Below are positions 1-9,201 of a DNA stretch of 59,362 nucleotides, piece by piece. Position 1 is the first letter of the stretch. Every line of letters starts with the position of its first letter. Origin of the DNA: a virus; the IMG/VR virus record IMGVR_UViG_3300018481_000024, positions 1-59,362 of that record; one strand, given 5' to 3'. A program made the position numbers and the translations under genes. The notes beneath the pieces are model-generated. The model was not told where the DNA came from. It ran no database searches and worked only from the letters and a program-made list of their open reading frames with translations.

Positions 1-585
1 AGCAAGTACGCGGCCCCCGGCAACTTCATGCTCGGCGAGATCGGTCGGCTCTACGACGTGGTCTTCATCGAGACGACCCAGATCGGTGCGGTCCGCTCGC
101 CGAGTCCGGGCATCTTGGAGTCCTACAGGGACAACTCGCCGCTCGACTGGCGTGGTGATCCCGATGGCACCGACCCGGTCCTCGGTGTCGGCGCTCCCGG
201 CCTCGGTGGTGTCGGTACTCCCGGCCTCGTCGGTGACCACAACACCCCCGGTGGTGGTGCGGACATCGAAGGTGCCGATCCCGGTACCGTTCCCTCGGCG
301 CAGAACCCCGGTGAGCTGCCCGTTCCCGGCTGGGACCAGAAGTGGCCCGCCAGCTACGACGGCTTCGATCCGGTCACGCCCGCCTCCGACCTCGGTCTGG
401 AAGCGATCCTGCTCGGTGACAACGCCTTCGGTCACGCCGTGTCGCTGCCCGTCGAGCTTCGTGACGGTGGTGTCCTCGACTTCGGTCGTGAGCACGCGCT
501 GGCGTGGTACTCGATCTGGGGCTTCGGCCTGATCACCGACAGCGCCGTCGTCAAGATCCGCACCGACATGGACGTGGCGATCTGA
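1..585 (+). CDS. Major capsid protein, N4-gp56 family (C-terminal part, 5' truncated)
   Basis: The frame is open from the first base, so the gene begins upstream of the window; 194 residues are visible. The segment LGEIGRLYDVVFIETTQ and the ending ALAWYSIWGFGLI...VVKI match the C-terminal half of N4-gp56-type HK97-fold capsid proteins as I know the family. The protein forms the capsid shell. Between these two conserved parts, roughly residues 45-125 of the visible piece, lies a Gly/Pro/Asp-rich stretch (repeated GVGAPGLGG-like segments) that looks like an inserted surface loop. It is followed by a perfect hairpin, which suggests that this highly expressed gene ends a transcript. Family identity is likely but rests on motif memory, not an alignment. 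Confidence 0.8.
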   Translation, partial: SKYAAPGNFMLGEIGRLYDVVFIETTQIGAVRSPSPGILESYRDNSPLDWRGDPDGTDPVLGVGAPGLGGVGTPGLVGDHNTPGGGADIEGADPGTVPSAQNPGELPVPGWDQKWPASYDGFDPVTPASDLGLEAILLGDNAFGHAVSLPVELRDGGVLDFGREHALAWYSIWGFGLITDSAVVKIRTDMDVAI

Positions 586-596
586 TCGTCCCTTGG

Positions 597-622
597 TCGG
601 GGGGCGGGCAACCGCCCCCCGA
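597..622 (+). terminator. Hairpin terminator after the capsid gene
   Basis: A perfect 11-bp inverted repeat (TCGGGGGGCGG / CCGCCCCCCGA) encloses a GCAA tetraloop, 12 nt after the capsid stop codon. The U-tract is weak, as is common in GC-rich actinobacterial systems. It may act as a terminator or as a 3' stabiliser of capsid mRNA, with partial read-through into the next gene. Confidence 0.75.
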
Positions 623-649
623 CTCGTAGTTCTCGACTGGAGCATCAAT

Positions 650-976
650 ATGGCAGCAACCCAACGTGTCAAGGTTCAGGAAGAAGCCACCCCCGCCGAG
701 GTGGCCGATCGGATCGGCACCCTCAACAACGTCATGGGCGGTGGCGATCAGGTCATCGTGGACGGTGTGCAGGATCCTCGTGCCGAGGGGTCGGTCGCCA
801 AGACCGGTCCACAGCCCCCTCGCATGGTCGAGATCCGGGTGACCGAGGACATCGAAGAGATGTCCTACATCAGCGGTGGCGTCCGGGGTCGATTCACCTT
901 CAAGCAGGGAAACCGTTACAGGGTGCCGCTGGAAGTGGCGCTGGAGCTAGAGACACTGGGCAAGGTCTGGCACTGA
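650..976 (+). CDS. Small head-region protein of unknown function
   Basis: 108 residues. The ATG at 650 is chosen because GGAG lies 7 nt upstream; an earlier in-frame start at 593 would run through the terminator hairpin. The protein has an acidic middle (DIEEMSYISGG) and a compact C-terminal part with alternating hydrophobic residues. No motif is recognised. Its position just after the capsid gene suggests a head decoration, stabilising or completion protein, but this is inference from order only. Confidence 0.7.
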   Translation: MAATQRVKVQEEATPAEVADRIGTLNNVMGGGDQVIVDGVQDPRAEGSVAKTGPQPPRMVEIRVTEDIEEMSYISGGVRGRFTFKQGNRYRVPLEVALELETLGKVWH

Positions 977-1001
977 CCCTGCCCTCCGAGAGAGGGTCAA
1001 C

Positions 1002-1580
1002 ATGAGTCTTGTCAGCGTCCATATGCCAAGTTCGATGCTCGGTCAGGGCGGCGGAGGCGGCGGAGGTGGTGGAGTCAACGACCCGCACATCAACACGCTC
1101 TCTCCGAACACTCTGCCGGTGTCAGCGTCAGCCTCGACCATCACGGTCACCGGAACGCTGTTCGAAGCAGGTTCGGTGGTCGAGATCGCCCAGCAGGATC
1201 GTCCGACGACCTTCGTGTCGGCGACCTCGTTGACGGTCAGCTTCACCCCGGCCACCGCTGGGACGGTGAACTTCACCGTCCGCAACCCGAACGACGAGGA
1301 GTCCAACTCCGTCCCGTTCGTCATCACCGCCGCCGCAGGGGACCCGGAACCTGAGGCCGACACGACCTCAGGAAATGGCACCCCTCCAACCGAGGTGGTC
1401 CCCGGTGATCCGGGCGAGTTCCTCCCGAAGGGCTGCGCCGTCCCCGAGAACATCAGCGCACTGCGCGAGATCGAGCTGGAGATGGAGTCGCTCAAGAAGT
1501 GGAAGAAGGGTGAGCACGTCGCCATCGGAACGGGCAACGTCCACTGGGACGGCGAGGACTGGGCCAAGGGAATTGCCTGA
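1002..1580 (+). CDS. IPT/TIG-like immunoglobulin-fold virion protein
   Basis: 192 residues. An N-terminal tail leads into an uninterrupted glycine run (about residues 15-24), then an Ig-like domain (about 30-112) with the IPT/TIG pattern: a Pro/Asn-rich start (LSPNTLPVSASASTITVTG), a middle with F.AGSVVEI and the closing SFTPATAGTVNFTVRNPNDEES. A Pro/Glu/Thr linker and a short charged C-terminal helix (ALREIELEMESLKKWKKG) follow. Such Ig folds are common on phage surfaces, where they bind weakly to carbohydrates. GAGAGAGGG precedes the ATG. The role as head decoration is inferred from the neighbouring capsid gene. Confidence 0.75.
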   Translation: MSLVSVHMPSSMLGQGGGGGGGGGVNDPHINTLSPNTLPVSASASTITVTGTLFEAGSVVEIAQQDRPTTFVSATSLTVSFTPATAGTVNFTVRNPNDEESNSVPFVITAAAGDPEPEADTTSGNGTPPTEVVPGDPGEFLPKGCAVPENISALREIELEMESLKKWKKGEHVAIGTGNVHWDGEDWAKGIA

Positions 1581-1975
1581 TGTCCGAACCCGAGGAACGG
1601 TTGGCTGGCATCAAGGAGTTCGTGACGGGCGTCGAGAACTGGGCGGCTGACGACGGCCCGTTCGCCGACAACACCAACGGGGCCATCACGCCCCAGACGT
1701 TCCGTGACTTCGCCGCCGCCGTCGAGGATGCACTGACCCGTGTCCGCCTGTCATTGGGGATGCTCCTCGCCGAGATCTCCGAAGGTTCTGCGCCCACGCC
1801 ATTTCATCTCGATCCTGACAAGCCCGAGACGGGCTGGGTGGTACCGTCGAAGACGGTTCTGGATGCCTTGGAGTACGAAGGTGATCCATGGAGCACTGGT
1901 CAGTACATCCAACTGAAGAACGGTCGGTCCTACTTCTGGGATGGGTCGGCATGGGCTTCGGGTCAGAATGACTGA
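1580..1975 (+). CDS. Small structural-region protein
   Basis: 131 residues; its ATG overlaps the previous stop (TGATG), so translation is probably coupled. The N-terminal two thirds look helical (FRDFAAAVEDALTRVRLSLGMLLAEI). The C-terminal part (GDPWSTGQYIQLKNGRSYFWDGSAWASG) is a short aromatic beta-rich motif of a kind often found at the ends of phage tail and fibre proteins. No specific family is recognised. It may be an adaptor between the head genes and the fibre genes that follow. Confidence 0.65.
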   Translation: MSEPEERLAGIKEFVTGVENWAADDGPFADNTNGAITPQTFRDFAAAVEDALTRVRLSLGMLLAEISEGSAPTPFHLDPDKPETGWVVPSKTVLDALEYEGDPWSTGQYIQLKNGRSYFWDGSAWASGQND

Positions 1976-1985
1976 GGAGTAATCC

Positions 1986-3548
1986 GTGGCTCGTCCCGGC
2001 TTCATCATCCCCAATGCTGCGGACGCCACGAAGTCCTCGTTCATCGCAGAGCCAGATGCGGGCGACTTCGACATCCTCGGCCACCAGACCTACGGGGTCT
2101 GGCTCGGGTGTGACTACGTCCTGAACGGCAACCAGTTCTCGATCGTCAGTTCCGTCAACGTCTTCGCGATTCAGGGCAAGGTCTACGTCACCAAGATCGA
2201 CGGGACCGCCATCAAGATCCCGCCGTCCTCCTCCAACTACCCCCGCTTCGACCTCGTCGGGTACCGGTTGGCGAGCGGCATCCCCCAGCTCCACATCGTG
2301 CAGGGGCTGAGCAACAACTTGCGTCCGGTCTTCCCCGAGATCCCCGAAGACATGCTGGTCCTCGCCTCGGCGTACATCCCGGCGGGGTTGACCAACTGGG
2401 CCACGGTCACCGACGTTGAGGAGTACGTCACCGACAAGCGGGTCTTCCTGCTCTCCGGTGCCAAGGGTGTCGCCACTCCGTCGGAGCCGTTCGTTCAGGT
2501 CACCGACCCGACGACCGGTCAGACCAACTTCACCATCCGTGGTGGCGGTCAGATGCTCTTCTCCAACGGGGCATCGATCACGCCCGAGGGGAATCGTCGG
2601 CTGACGATCATCGAGACGCTCTACGCCGAGAACCTCGCCGGTCGGAATCTGAACATCACCCTTGAGGGCAACTTCGGCGGCAACATCTACGCCGCCAACC
2701 TCAAGTGGGGACACGGTCCTCCGAACACCAGCACGGGTGGCTCCACGGGAGCGATCTATCAGGATCAGGATGGCGGGCACATCTATGTGAAGAACAGCAT
2801 CGGCGAGTGGGAGTTGCTCGTCCCCGATGGCTACCCGACCGGGACGATCATGTCCTCGGTCCTCGGCGCTGCTCATCCGTGGCTCGACGGTGCGTGGCTC
2901 CTCTGCGACGGTCGTACCGTGTCGCAGGAGGAGGCCGGTCAGCTCTGGACCCTCATGCCGTCGTGGCAGCAGGACGGGCGGCTCGTCCTTCCCGACCTCA
3001 GGGAGCGGGTCCTGATGGGGGCGAAGACCCCCGGACTCATCGGTGAGATGGGTGGGTCGAACTCCTACACACTCGACCAGAGCCATCTTCCGAGTCACGA
3101 CCACACGGTCACGATCGGCTCCGCTGGTGGACACCGTCATGATGTCGCCACCAATACCGCCGGGTGGCACGGTCACGGTGTGAACGATCCGGGCCACGTC
3201 CACTACCCCAACTGGTACCCCCACCCCTTCACGCAGTTCCTTTCGAACCAGTGGGGCGGGCCGTTCGGAGTGTTCGGTCGCCAGCAGGCGTGGGATATCG
3301 CCCGTCACTTCTGGCCGGATCCGAACACGGAACCCGACAAGGGTGTGGCGGTTGGGTCCAACCCCGGAACCTTGAACGGGACGACGGGAATCACTCTCGC
3401 TGGCGCTGGTGAGCACGCCCACACCGCTTCCACCAGTGATGCTGCTCACCACACCCACACCGTGTCGGTGTCCAAGACCGGATCGTCGCAGTCCGTGGTG
3501 AGTAACCAGCAGGCATATATGACTATCAACTACTTCATCAAGAACTGA
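1986..3548 (+). CDS. Tail fibre with phage tail-collar domain
   Basis: 520 residues from a GTG start with GAGGAG upstream. Residues ~1-170 form a unique beta-rich head (MARPGFIIPNAADATKSSF) that probably attaches to the virion. Residues ~280-345 form a tail-collar domain: PTGTIMSSVL, W.DGAWLLCDGRTVS and LPDLRERVLMG are its hallmarks. A His-rich segment follows (SHDHTVTIGSAGGHRHDV...AHTASTSDAAHHTHTV) and the chain ends in MTINYFIKN, the usual collar ending. His-rich knobs in such fibres bind metal ions and stabilise a trimer (T4 gp12-like). The likely role is a host-receptor-binding fibre. Two more collar proteins occur at 33449 and 58409. Confidence 0.85.
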   Translation: MARPGFIIPNAADATKSSFIAEPDAGDFDILGHQTYGVWLGCDYVLNGNQFSIVSSVNVFAIQGKVYVTKIDGTAIKIPPSSSNYPRFDLVGYRLASGIPQLHIVQGLSNNLRPVFPEIPEDMLVLASAYIPAGLTNWATVTDVEEYVTDKRVFLLSGAKGVATPSEPFVQVTDPTTGQTNFTIRGGGQMLFSNGASITPEGNRRLTIIETLYAENLAGRNLNITLEGNFGGNIYAANLKWGHGPPNTSTGGSTGAIYQDQDGGHIYVKNSIGEWELLVPDGYPTGTIMSSVLGAAHPWLDGAWLLCDGRTVSQEEAGQLWTLMPSWQQDGRLVLPDLRERVLMGAKTPGLIGEMGGSNSYTLDQSHLPSHDHTVTIGSAGGHRHDVATNTAGWHGHGVNDPGHVHYPNWYPHPFTQFLSNQWGGPFGVFGRQQAWDIARHFWPDPNTEPDKGVAVGSNPGTLNGTTGITLAGAGEHAHTASTSDAAHHTHTVSVSKTGSSQSVVSNQQAYMTINYFIKN

Positions 3549-3555
3549 GTGTTCG

Positions 3556-4224
3556 ATGGATGAACCAGTACAGGGATCGTTCCTCCACACCTTCGCCGGT
3601 CTGACGAACGGCAACCCCTTCGACTTCTCGCAGGAGTTGGTCAAGGTCGCCTTCTACTCCGGGTCGCCGTCGTACCGGAACTACGTCAACTCCCAGCCCC
3701 ACAACATCTACGCCACCAGCACCGACCGGTACGGCGAGGGCATCTGGGATTCGGTCAATGACCCTGCGCCCTACATCAGCCCCATGGTCGAGGTCGTCTC
3801 CAGCACCCCGTCGGGTGCCCCGTCCATCCCCATCGGCGGCATCTTCCCGAGCGGTGGCGGTGCTCCCCCGACTCCGAACATCGGACCGGGTTCCCGTCCG
3901 TCGAAGATCATCGAGGCCCAGACCGACGATCCGTACGACGGTAGTTCGGTATATCTGATCCCAGATGTGTGGGTCGACAATGTCACCCTCGTCCGTGCCC
4001 GCCTTGACGACAAAGGCAACACGGTGGCAGCCGAGATCACGGGTGCCCTCATCTACCTCGACAGCGACAAGCGGCCCCTCTGCTTCGTGGACTTCGGCGG
4101 GCCGTCCCCCGCCGTCAACGGGATCCTGAACATCCGCTGGCCCCGGTACGGACGACCGAGCGATCAGACCCCCGATGACATCGGTGTCCTCATGTCCGCC
4201 ACCTTCGCCACGACGCTGGTCTGA
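3556..4224 (+). CDS. Virion-associated protein of unknown function in the fibre cluster
   Basis: 222 residues. The opening (MDEPVQGSFLHTFAGLTNGNPFDFSQELVKVAFYSGSPSY) is a beta-rich start similar in style to small phage adsorption proteins. A Pro/Gly-rich segment (~residues 78-118) separates it from a C-terminal domain with ...DDKGNTVAAEITGALIYLDSDKRPLCFVDFGG. It lies between two fibre genes, so a role as a fibre adaptor or accessory receptor-binding protein is plausible. No catalytic motif is seen. Confidence 0.65.
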   Translation: MDEPVQGSFLHTFAGLTNGNPFDFSQELVKVAFYSGSPSYRNYVNSQPHNIYATSTDRYGEGIWDSVNDPAPYISPMVEVVSSTPSGAPSIPIGGIFPSGGGAPPTPNIGPGSRPSKIIEAQTDDPYDGSSVYLIPDVWVDNVTLVRARLDDKGNTVAAEITGALIYLDSDKRPLCFVDFGGPSPAVNGILNIRWPRYGRPSDQTPDDIGVLMSATFATTLV

Positions 4225-4239
4225 CATAGGGGGAGGCGA

Positions 4240-7200
4240 ATGTCCAAGAGCGATCATCTTGAAGATGAAGTCCTCCTATGGGTCACCGGGCAGGACAGCA
4301 CTCTCGGCCCCGGTGTCGACGGTCCGTACCTCGCCCTCTACACCGACATCCCTTCTGATGTCGGTGGCGGGACCGAGGTGGTGGGCAACGGCTACGCCCG
4401 CGTAAACACCGACGGCAAGTGGACCGAGCCGTTCGACGGGGCGGCGAGGAACCAGACAGAGGTCATATTTCCTGAGGCCACCGGAGCTTCAGGATTCGGG
4501 ACCCTCGTCGCCATCGGTCTGCTCGACGCCCCGGTGGGAGGCAACCTCCTCTACTGGACGACCATCCCCGCCACCTTCATCGATGACCAGCAGACGCCGA
4601 AGTTCCCGCCGGGAGCGCTCGTCATCATCGAGGATGCCGCCGAGATCCCGAGCGGCGATGAGGTGATCGTCTCCCCCACCGATCCGGGGATGGGGTACGA
4701 CCTCTGGTACAACCCGAACGAGCCGATCACGCTCCGGGTCAACAACGGCGGCGTGTGGGCAGAGATCCCGACCGTCGGTCCACAGGGTCCGACCGGCGCA
4801 ACCGGAGCTGACTCCACAGTCCCCGGTCCTGTCGGACCTCAGGGTGTGCAGGGCATCCAAGGCGTGAAGGGAGATACCGGAGACGTTGGACCTCAAGGTC
4901 CCATCGGCGCTACCGGTGCCACCGGAGCTGACTCGACCGTGCCGGGACCGCAGGGTCCTCAGGGTGACATCGGCCCGCAGGGTGCCACCGGAGCGACCGG
5001 TGCTGATTCGACCGTGCCCGGTCCCACCGGTCCTGAAGGTCCGCAGGGCGTCAAGGGCGACACCGGAGCAACGGGTGCTGATTCCACCGTGCCCGGTCCG
5101 ACGGGACCGACTGGCGCAACTGGTGCGACGGGTCCTGAAGGCCCGCAGGGCATCCAAGGCCCGATCGGAGCAACCGGAGCTGACTCAACCGTTCCCGGCC
5201 CCACCGGTCCCACCGGTCCCGAAGGTCCCGAAGGTCCCGAGGGGCCGGAAGGTCCGCAGGGCATTCAGGGTGAGATCGGCCCAGCCGGTCCTGCTGGTTC
5301 AGGTACTGGTGACGTACTCGGTCCTGCGGCATCTGTTGCCAATCAGTTGGCTGTGTATGCCGACACGACCGGCAAGACCATCACGAACTCTCCTGCCACT
5401 GCTGACCCTGTAACTGGCAACCTTCGTGCCCCGCGGTTGCTGCTCAACGACCCCACCAACACCAACACGCTCACGCTCACCACCGACGTTGATTATTCGG
5501 CTGATGCCACCCTGACCCTCCGCACCGCCACCACAGGCGGTCCGGTGTCGTTGCAGATCCTCGGCGATTCTCGGATCAATCAGGACATGCGGACCGCCGC
5601 TCAGCCGACGTTTACGAACGTCTCGGCGACTACCGCCGCTCCGACCGATCCGGCTCATCTGACCCGCAAGGACTACGTCGACACGGCTGTAGCGGGGGCT
5701 GGCGGAGAGTCGTACTGGACCGACGATGGTGCAGGTGGCATCGAGTACGTCGATGCCGATGGTCCTGCTGCCGTCGGTGTGGAGGGTGTCGGGACGGGTG
5801 CCCTCACCTTCTCGGTTGACGGTGCGGTGATGGGCGTCCTCAGTGCCGACACCGGAAAGTTTGCGTTCTGGAACAACGCCGGACATTTGGGCATGTCGAT
5901 CAACAAGGACACCGGACAGGTCCGCATCGGTACCAACGGATGTGCAACGGCGATGAAAGGCACCGTCTCCCTCTCGCTCGATCCGGTGGCTCCGCTGGAA
6001 GCGGCCACCAAGCAGTACGTCGACAACACGATCGCCAGCACCGTACCCACTCTGCCGCCCGAGTCCGATGCGAATCGGAACACGGTCTACGGCCTCCCCA
6101 CGCCGGATCCGGTTCCTGCCGGGGCTACCGACAACACTGTGTTTGGTTACGACCTTCTGAATCGCCTAACGACAGGTTACAAAAATGTCGCCGTGGGATC
6201 GTGGTCCCTCAGGTATGTGACCTCAGGATCTAAGAACATCGTCTCCGGTTGTGCTGCTGCATATAACACCACGACAGGAAGTGACAATGTAGTCATCGGA
6301 GATTCGTCCCTATATACCAATACGGTGGGGACTGGTAATATCGCTGTTGGGACCAATTCCCTATATACCAGTACCGGCGGCAACAATGTTGCTGTCGGCA
6401 AGGATGCTCTGAGGACGTTGGCGACTGGTGCCAACAACACCGCGGTTGGCTTCAATGCCCTGTTTACGGCTGACCTCGCCGCCGGTAGCAACACTGCGGT
6501 TGGTGCCAACTCCGGTCTGTATGGATCGTCCACCAATGCCAGCTTCACAGTTGCCGTTGGTAACAACGCCAAGGCTGCTCATGCTTCGACTGCGATCGGG
6601 ACCGGGGCTGAGGCTCGCGCCAACGGTTCGCTCGCGCTCGGTGATTCCGCCGTTGCCGTCAACAGCAACCAGTATGTGATCGGTTCAGCCCTCAAGAATG
6701 TTGAGATACCCGGCACCCTCACCGTGATCGGGAGCTACACCGGCTACGCCCATACCGTCCTCTCCACCGTGAACGTGGTTGACGGCTTCAACTGCGGCGC
6801 TACCGTTTCCACCTTCTTCGGCAAGGTGAAGTCACCACCAGCACCGACCGATGCGGATGACTTGACGAACAAGGCGTACGTCGACACCACGGTCGCCGCT
6901 GGCGCGCCAGAGTCCGACGCTCTGTGGAACACCGCCTTCGGCACCAGATCCATTCCGACTGGCATCGCTGGTCAGCGGAACACGGCGGTAGGTGACTCGG
7001 CACTCACAGTCGTAGCTGGTGGGCTGGGAAATACAGCGGTAGGTCAGTTGGCTGGGACTGCGATTACAACTGGTAACAACAATGTAGCTATTGGTTATCA
7101 GGCTCTGCGTACCTCAGACGCTGGAAGTAACAATGTTGCGGTTGGTACTTCTGCTTTGAAGGATTCAACTTCAGGACCGGGCGGCAATGTTGCCGTAGGT

Positions 7201-8514
7201 ATGGGATCCCTGATGGCCCTGACCACTGGATACGCGAATGCCAGTGTGGGTACGAGTGCTGGTAGCGCTATCAGTACTGCGAATAACAACACCCTCGTCG
7301 GTAACGCAGCAGGACAACTTATTACGAGTGGAACGGGCAACACCATTATCGGTGGTTCTGCCAACCTGTACGGCAGCTCCGGCCTCTCAGCCAGAGCGAC
7401 TGTTGTTGGATATGAGGCAAAAGCTGCTCAGCAGGGAACTGCAATCGGGTGGAAGGCCGAGGCTCGGGGTTCTAATTCTACGGCGATTGGTGAGATGGCG
7501 ATTGCCATGAACGCCGGTGAGATCGTGCTCGGTTACGGTTCTAACAACACCTCCATTCCCGGCAACTTCGCCGTATTCGGAACGGCGAGGGCAGCAGCAG
7601 TACCGACTGTCCCTGACGACCTGACTAACAAGCTGTACGTCGACACGGCTGTGGCCGGTGCTGGTGGTGGCGGCGGGCTGACGGTGGATATGCAGGTGTT
7701 CACCGCATCTGGCAACAACACATGGACGAAGCCGCCGGGTGCGGTTCGCACTCTGGTGGAGCTTCAGGGCGGTGGCGGTGGTGGCGGTGGTGGTCGTAAG
7801 GGCGCTGCTGGTACTGCCCGCTGCGGCGGTGGTGGTGGAGGTGCCGGTGCTTACGCCGAGACGATCCTCGATGCGGCGCTCCTGCCAGCGACCATGTCAG
7901 TCTCGGTTGGTTATGGCGGCAACGGCGGAGCTGGTGCCACCGCCAATGACACCAATGGAACTGCTGGTTCGCCCGGTGCTCAGTCAAATCTGTGGTCGGC
8001 CTTCTATTACCTAATCGCCGGAGGCGGTTATGGAGGCGGTGGTGGAGGTCTAGGCGTAGGCGGTACAGGAGCACAGGGCGGCAGTGGCATGTTCAATGGC
8101 GGTTCTGGACATGCATCGAGTGCCGCTGGATCCCTCATCGGTGGAGCGTCCTCACCTAACGGTGCTCGGGCAGGTGGCGGAGGTTCCGGCAGTGGCGTTA
8201 CCACGGCGAATGTCGCGGCGAATGGTGGATCTTGCGGTTACACGCCTCGTTCGTCATCACCGTCTGGTGGGACTGCAAATACCGGTAACCCCGGAGTAAC
8301 CGATGTCGGGCCACCGGGAGTGTTGATTGGGTTCGGTGGCGGTGGTGGCGGTGGCGGATCCACCGTTGGCGACGCTGGTAATGGTGGCGGCGGTGTTCGG
8401 GGTTCTGCTGGTGGTGGCGGCGGTGGAGCGACCAACGATGTGGGCAACGGTGGTTCAGGCGGTAGAGGTGGAGATGGCATTGTTGTCATGACCACATGGT
8501 GTTTGCCAACTTGA
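4240..8514 (+). CDS. Giant tail fibre: adaptor head, collagen-like shaft, two YadA-like beta-rolls, glycine-rich tip
   Basis: 1424 residues; GGGGGAGG precedes the ATG. Order: residues 1-135, a compact head ([18 protein letters not shown]) that recurs as the whole protein at 8807; ~180-352, collagen-like GXY repeats with several ADSTVPGP units; ~355-490, a beta region ending in a [11 protein letters not shown] neck; ~600-830 and ~885-1110, two stretches of NNTAVG/NVAVG-type repeats as in the trimeric left-handed beta-roll of YadA heads, each followed by a DLTNK.YVDT neck; ~1150-1424, a glycine-rich C-terminal domain starting with [18 protein letters not shown] and holding many GGGGGG runs. This is almost certainly a trimeric receptor-binding fibre. 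The beta-roll DNA (about 6100-7500) is visibly more AT-rich than its surroundings, which suggests module exchange. Confidence 0.88.
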   Translation: MSKSDHLEDEVLLWVTGQDSTLGPGVDGPYLALYTDIPSDVGGGTEVVGNGYARVNTDGKWTEPFDGAARNQTEVIFPEATGASGFGTLVAIGLLDAPVGGNLLYWTTIPATFIDDQQTPKFPPGALVIIEDAAEIPSGDEVIVSPTDPGMGYDLWYNPNEPITLRVNNGGVWAEIPTVGPQGPTGATGADSTVPGPVGPQGVQGIQGVKGDTGDVGPQGPIGATGATGADSTVPGPQGPQGDIGPQGATGATGADSTVPGPTGPEGPQGVKGDTGATGADSTVPGPTGPTGATGATGPEGPQGIQGPIGATGADSTVPGPTGPTGPEGPEGPEGPEGPQGIQGEIGPAGPAGSGTGDVLGPAASVANQLAVYADTTGKTITNSPATADPVTGNLRAPRLLLNDPTNTNTLTLTTDVDYSADATLTLRTATTGGPVSLQILGDSRINQDMRTAAQPTFTNVSATTAAPTDPAHLTRKDYVDTAVAGAGGESYWTDDGAGGIEYVDADGPAAVGVEGVGTGALTFSVDGAVMGVLSADTGKFAFWNNAGHLGMSINKDTGQVRIGTNGCATAMKGTVSLSLDPVAPLEAATKQYVDNTIASTVPTLPPESDANRNTVYGLPTPDPVPAGATDNTVFGYDLLNRLTTGYKNVAVGSWSLRYVTSGSKNIVSGCAAAYNTTTGSDNVVIGDSSLYTNTVGTGNIAVGTNSLYTSTGGNNVAVGKDALRTLATGANNTAVGFNALFTADLAAGSNTAVGANSGLYGSSTNASFTVAVGNNAKAAHASTAIGTGAEARANGSLALGDSAVAVNSNQYVIGSALKNVEIPGTLTVIGSYTGYAHTVLSTVNVVDGFNCGATVSTFFGKVKSPPAPTDADDLTNKAYVDTTVAAGAPESDALWNTAFGTRSIPTGIAGQRNTAVGDSALTVVAGGLGNTAVGQLAGTAITTGNNNVAIGYQALRTSDAGSNNVAVGTSALKDSTSGPGGNVAVGMGSLMALTTGYANASVGTSAGSAISTANNNTLVGNAAGQLITSGTGNTIIGGSANLYGSSGLSARATVVGYEAKAAQQGTAIGWKAEARGSNSTAIGEMAIAMNAGEIVLGYGSNNTSIPGNFAVFGTARAAAVPTVPDDLTNKLYVDTAVAGAGGGGGLTVDMQVFTASGNNTWTKPPGAVRTLVELQGGGGGGGGGRKGAAGTARCGGGGGGAGAYAETILDAALLPATMSVSVGYGGNGGAGATANDTNGTAGSPGAQSNLWSAFYYLIAGGGYGGGGGGLGVGGTGAQGGSGMFNGGSGHASSAAGSLIGGASSPNGARAGGGGSGSGVTTANVAANGGSCGYTPRSSSPSGGTANTGNPGVTDVGPPGVLIGFGGGGGGGGSTVGDAGNGGGGVRGSAGGGGGGATNDVGNGGSGGRGGDGIVVMTTWCLPT

Positions 8515-8524
8515 TGGAGGAATC

Positions 8525-8806
8525 ATGAGTTACCTGACCCAGAATGAAATCGCCAACGATCCGCACATGAACGCTCGGGTGGCTCAGGCTGCCGCCGAGG
8601 AAGACGCGGGCGGCACCGACCCCGACCGGTGGACCTACGAGAACCGGCGTGACTGGGCCTCGGCTCCCGGCTGGGACGACGCGTGGGAGTCGGCCAAGGT
8701 GACGCACGAAGCCGACCCGAACTACCAGCCCGGTCTGGACGAAGCCGTCATCACCGACGGGATGATCCTGTCGCAGGTGCAGGCGATGGCCGCTCCGGGG
8801 GCGTGA
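8525..8806 (+). CDS. Small conserved phage protein of unknown function
   Basis: 93 residues, ATG after GGAGGAATC. It starts MSYLTQNEIANDPHMNARVAQAAAEE and continues with an acidic Trp-rich middle (RWTYENRRDWASAPGWDDAWESAK). I recall this N-terminal pattern from actinophage structural clusters, without an assigned function. It sits between the giant fibre and the small paralogue of that fibre's head, with its stop codon directly against the next ATG, so the three are likely made together. It may be a fibre attachment or chaperone protein. Confidence 0.65.
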   Translation: MSYLTQNEIANDPHMNARVAQAAAEEDAGGTDPDRWTYENRRDWASAPGWDDAWESAKVTHEADPNYQPGLDEAVITDGMILSQVQAMAAPGA

Positions 8807-9199
8807 ATGTCCAAGTCTGATTATCTGGAGAATGAAGAACTGAAGTGGGCGACAGGTCAGACTGGCGCGTTCGGTGACGGGGCCAACGGCCCCTACCTCG
8901 CTCTCTACACAGCGCCCCCGACCGACATCGGAGGCGGCACCGAGGTGACCGGCGGCGGGTATGCCCGTGTGGATACCTCCGGTAAGTGGGCAGTCCCCGT
9001 CAATGGATCCACGACCAACAGCGTGGAGATCCTCTACTCCAAGGCCATATCCGATTGGGGAGCGATCATCGCCATCGGTCTGTTCGATGATCTCGCAGCG
9101 GGGAATCTCCTGTATTGGGGAGAGATTCCCGGCATGACGATCGGCATCAACGAGACGGCTCGGTTCATTGCGGGAGCGCTCCAACTGAACGAGGATTGA
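8807..9199 (+). CDS. Stand-alone paralogue of the giant fibre's N-terminal domain
   Basis: 130 residues. Nearly the whole chain matches residues 1-135 of the fibre at 4240: MSKSDYLENEELKWATGQ against [18 protein letters not shown], then [20 protein letters not shown] against [20 protein letters not shown], then IIAIGLFD..AAGNLLYWGEIP against [20 protein letters not shown]. The domain is thus a discrete fold that exists both as a fibre head and alone. It may cap or extend the same attachment ring, or compete with the fibre for its docking site. Its ATG directly follows the previous TGA. Confidence 0.8.
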   Translation: MSKSDYLENEELKWATGQTGAFGDGANGPYLALYTAPPTDIGGGTEVTGGGYARVDTSGKWAVPVNGSTTNSVEILYSKAISDWGAIIAIGLFDDLAAGNLLYWGEIPGMTIGINETARFIAGALQLNED

Positions 9200-9201
9200 C
9201 C

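Noticed and set aside
1686-3644. A 652-codon open frame on the minus strand
   Set aside because: It lies opposite a clear collar-fibre gene, has no ribosome site or recognisable domain, and its Arg/Gly/Val-rich composition is typical of the antisense frame of GC-rich genes.
4781-5295. Regular short DNA repeats that could suggest a CRISPR array
   Set aside because: They encode in-frame Gly-X-Y repeats of a fibre, have no constant repeat/spacer alternation and no cas adaptation genes nearby. The Cas4-like protein at 53728 belongs to a phage recombination cassette.
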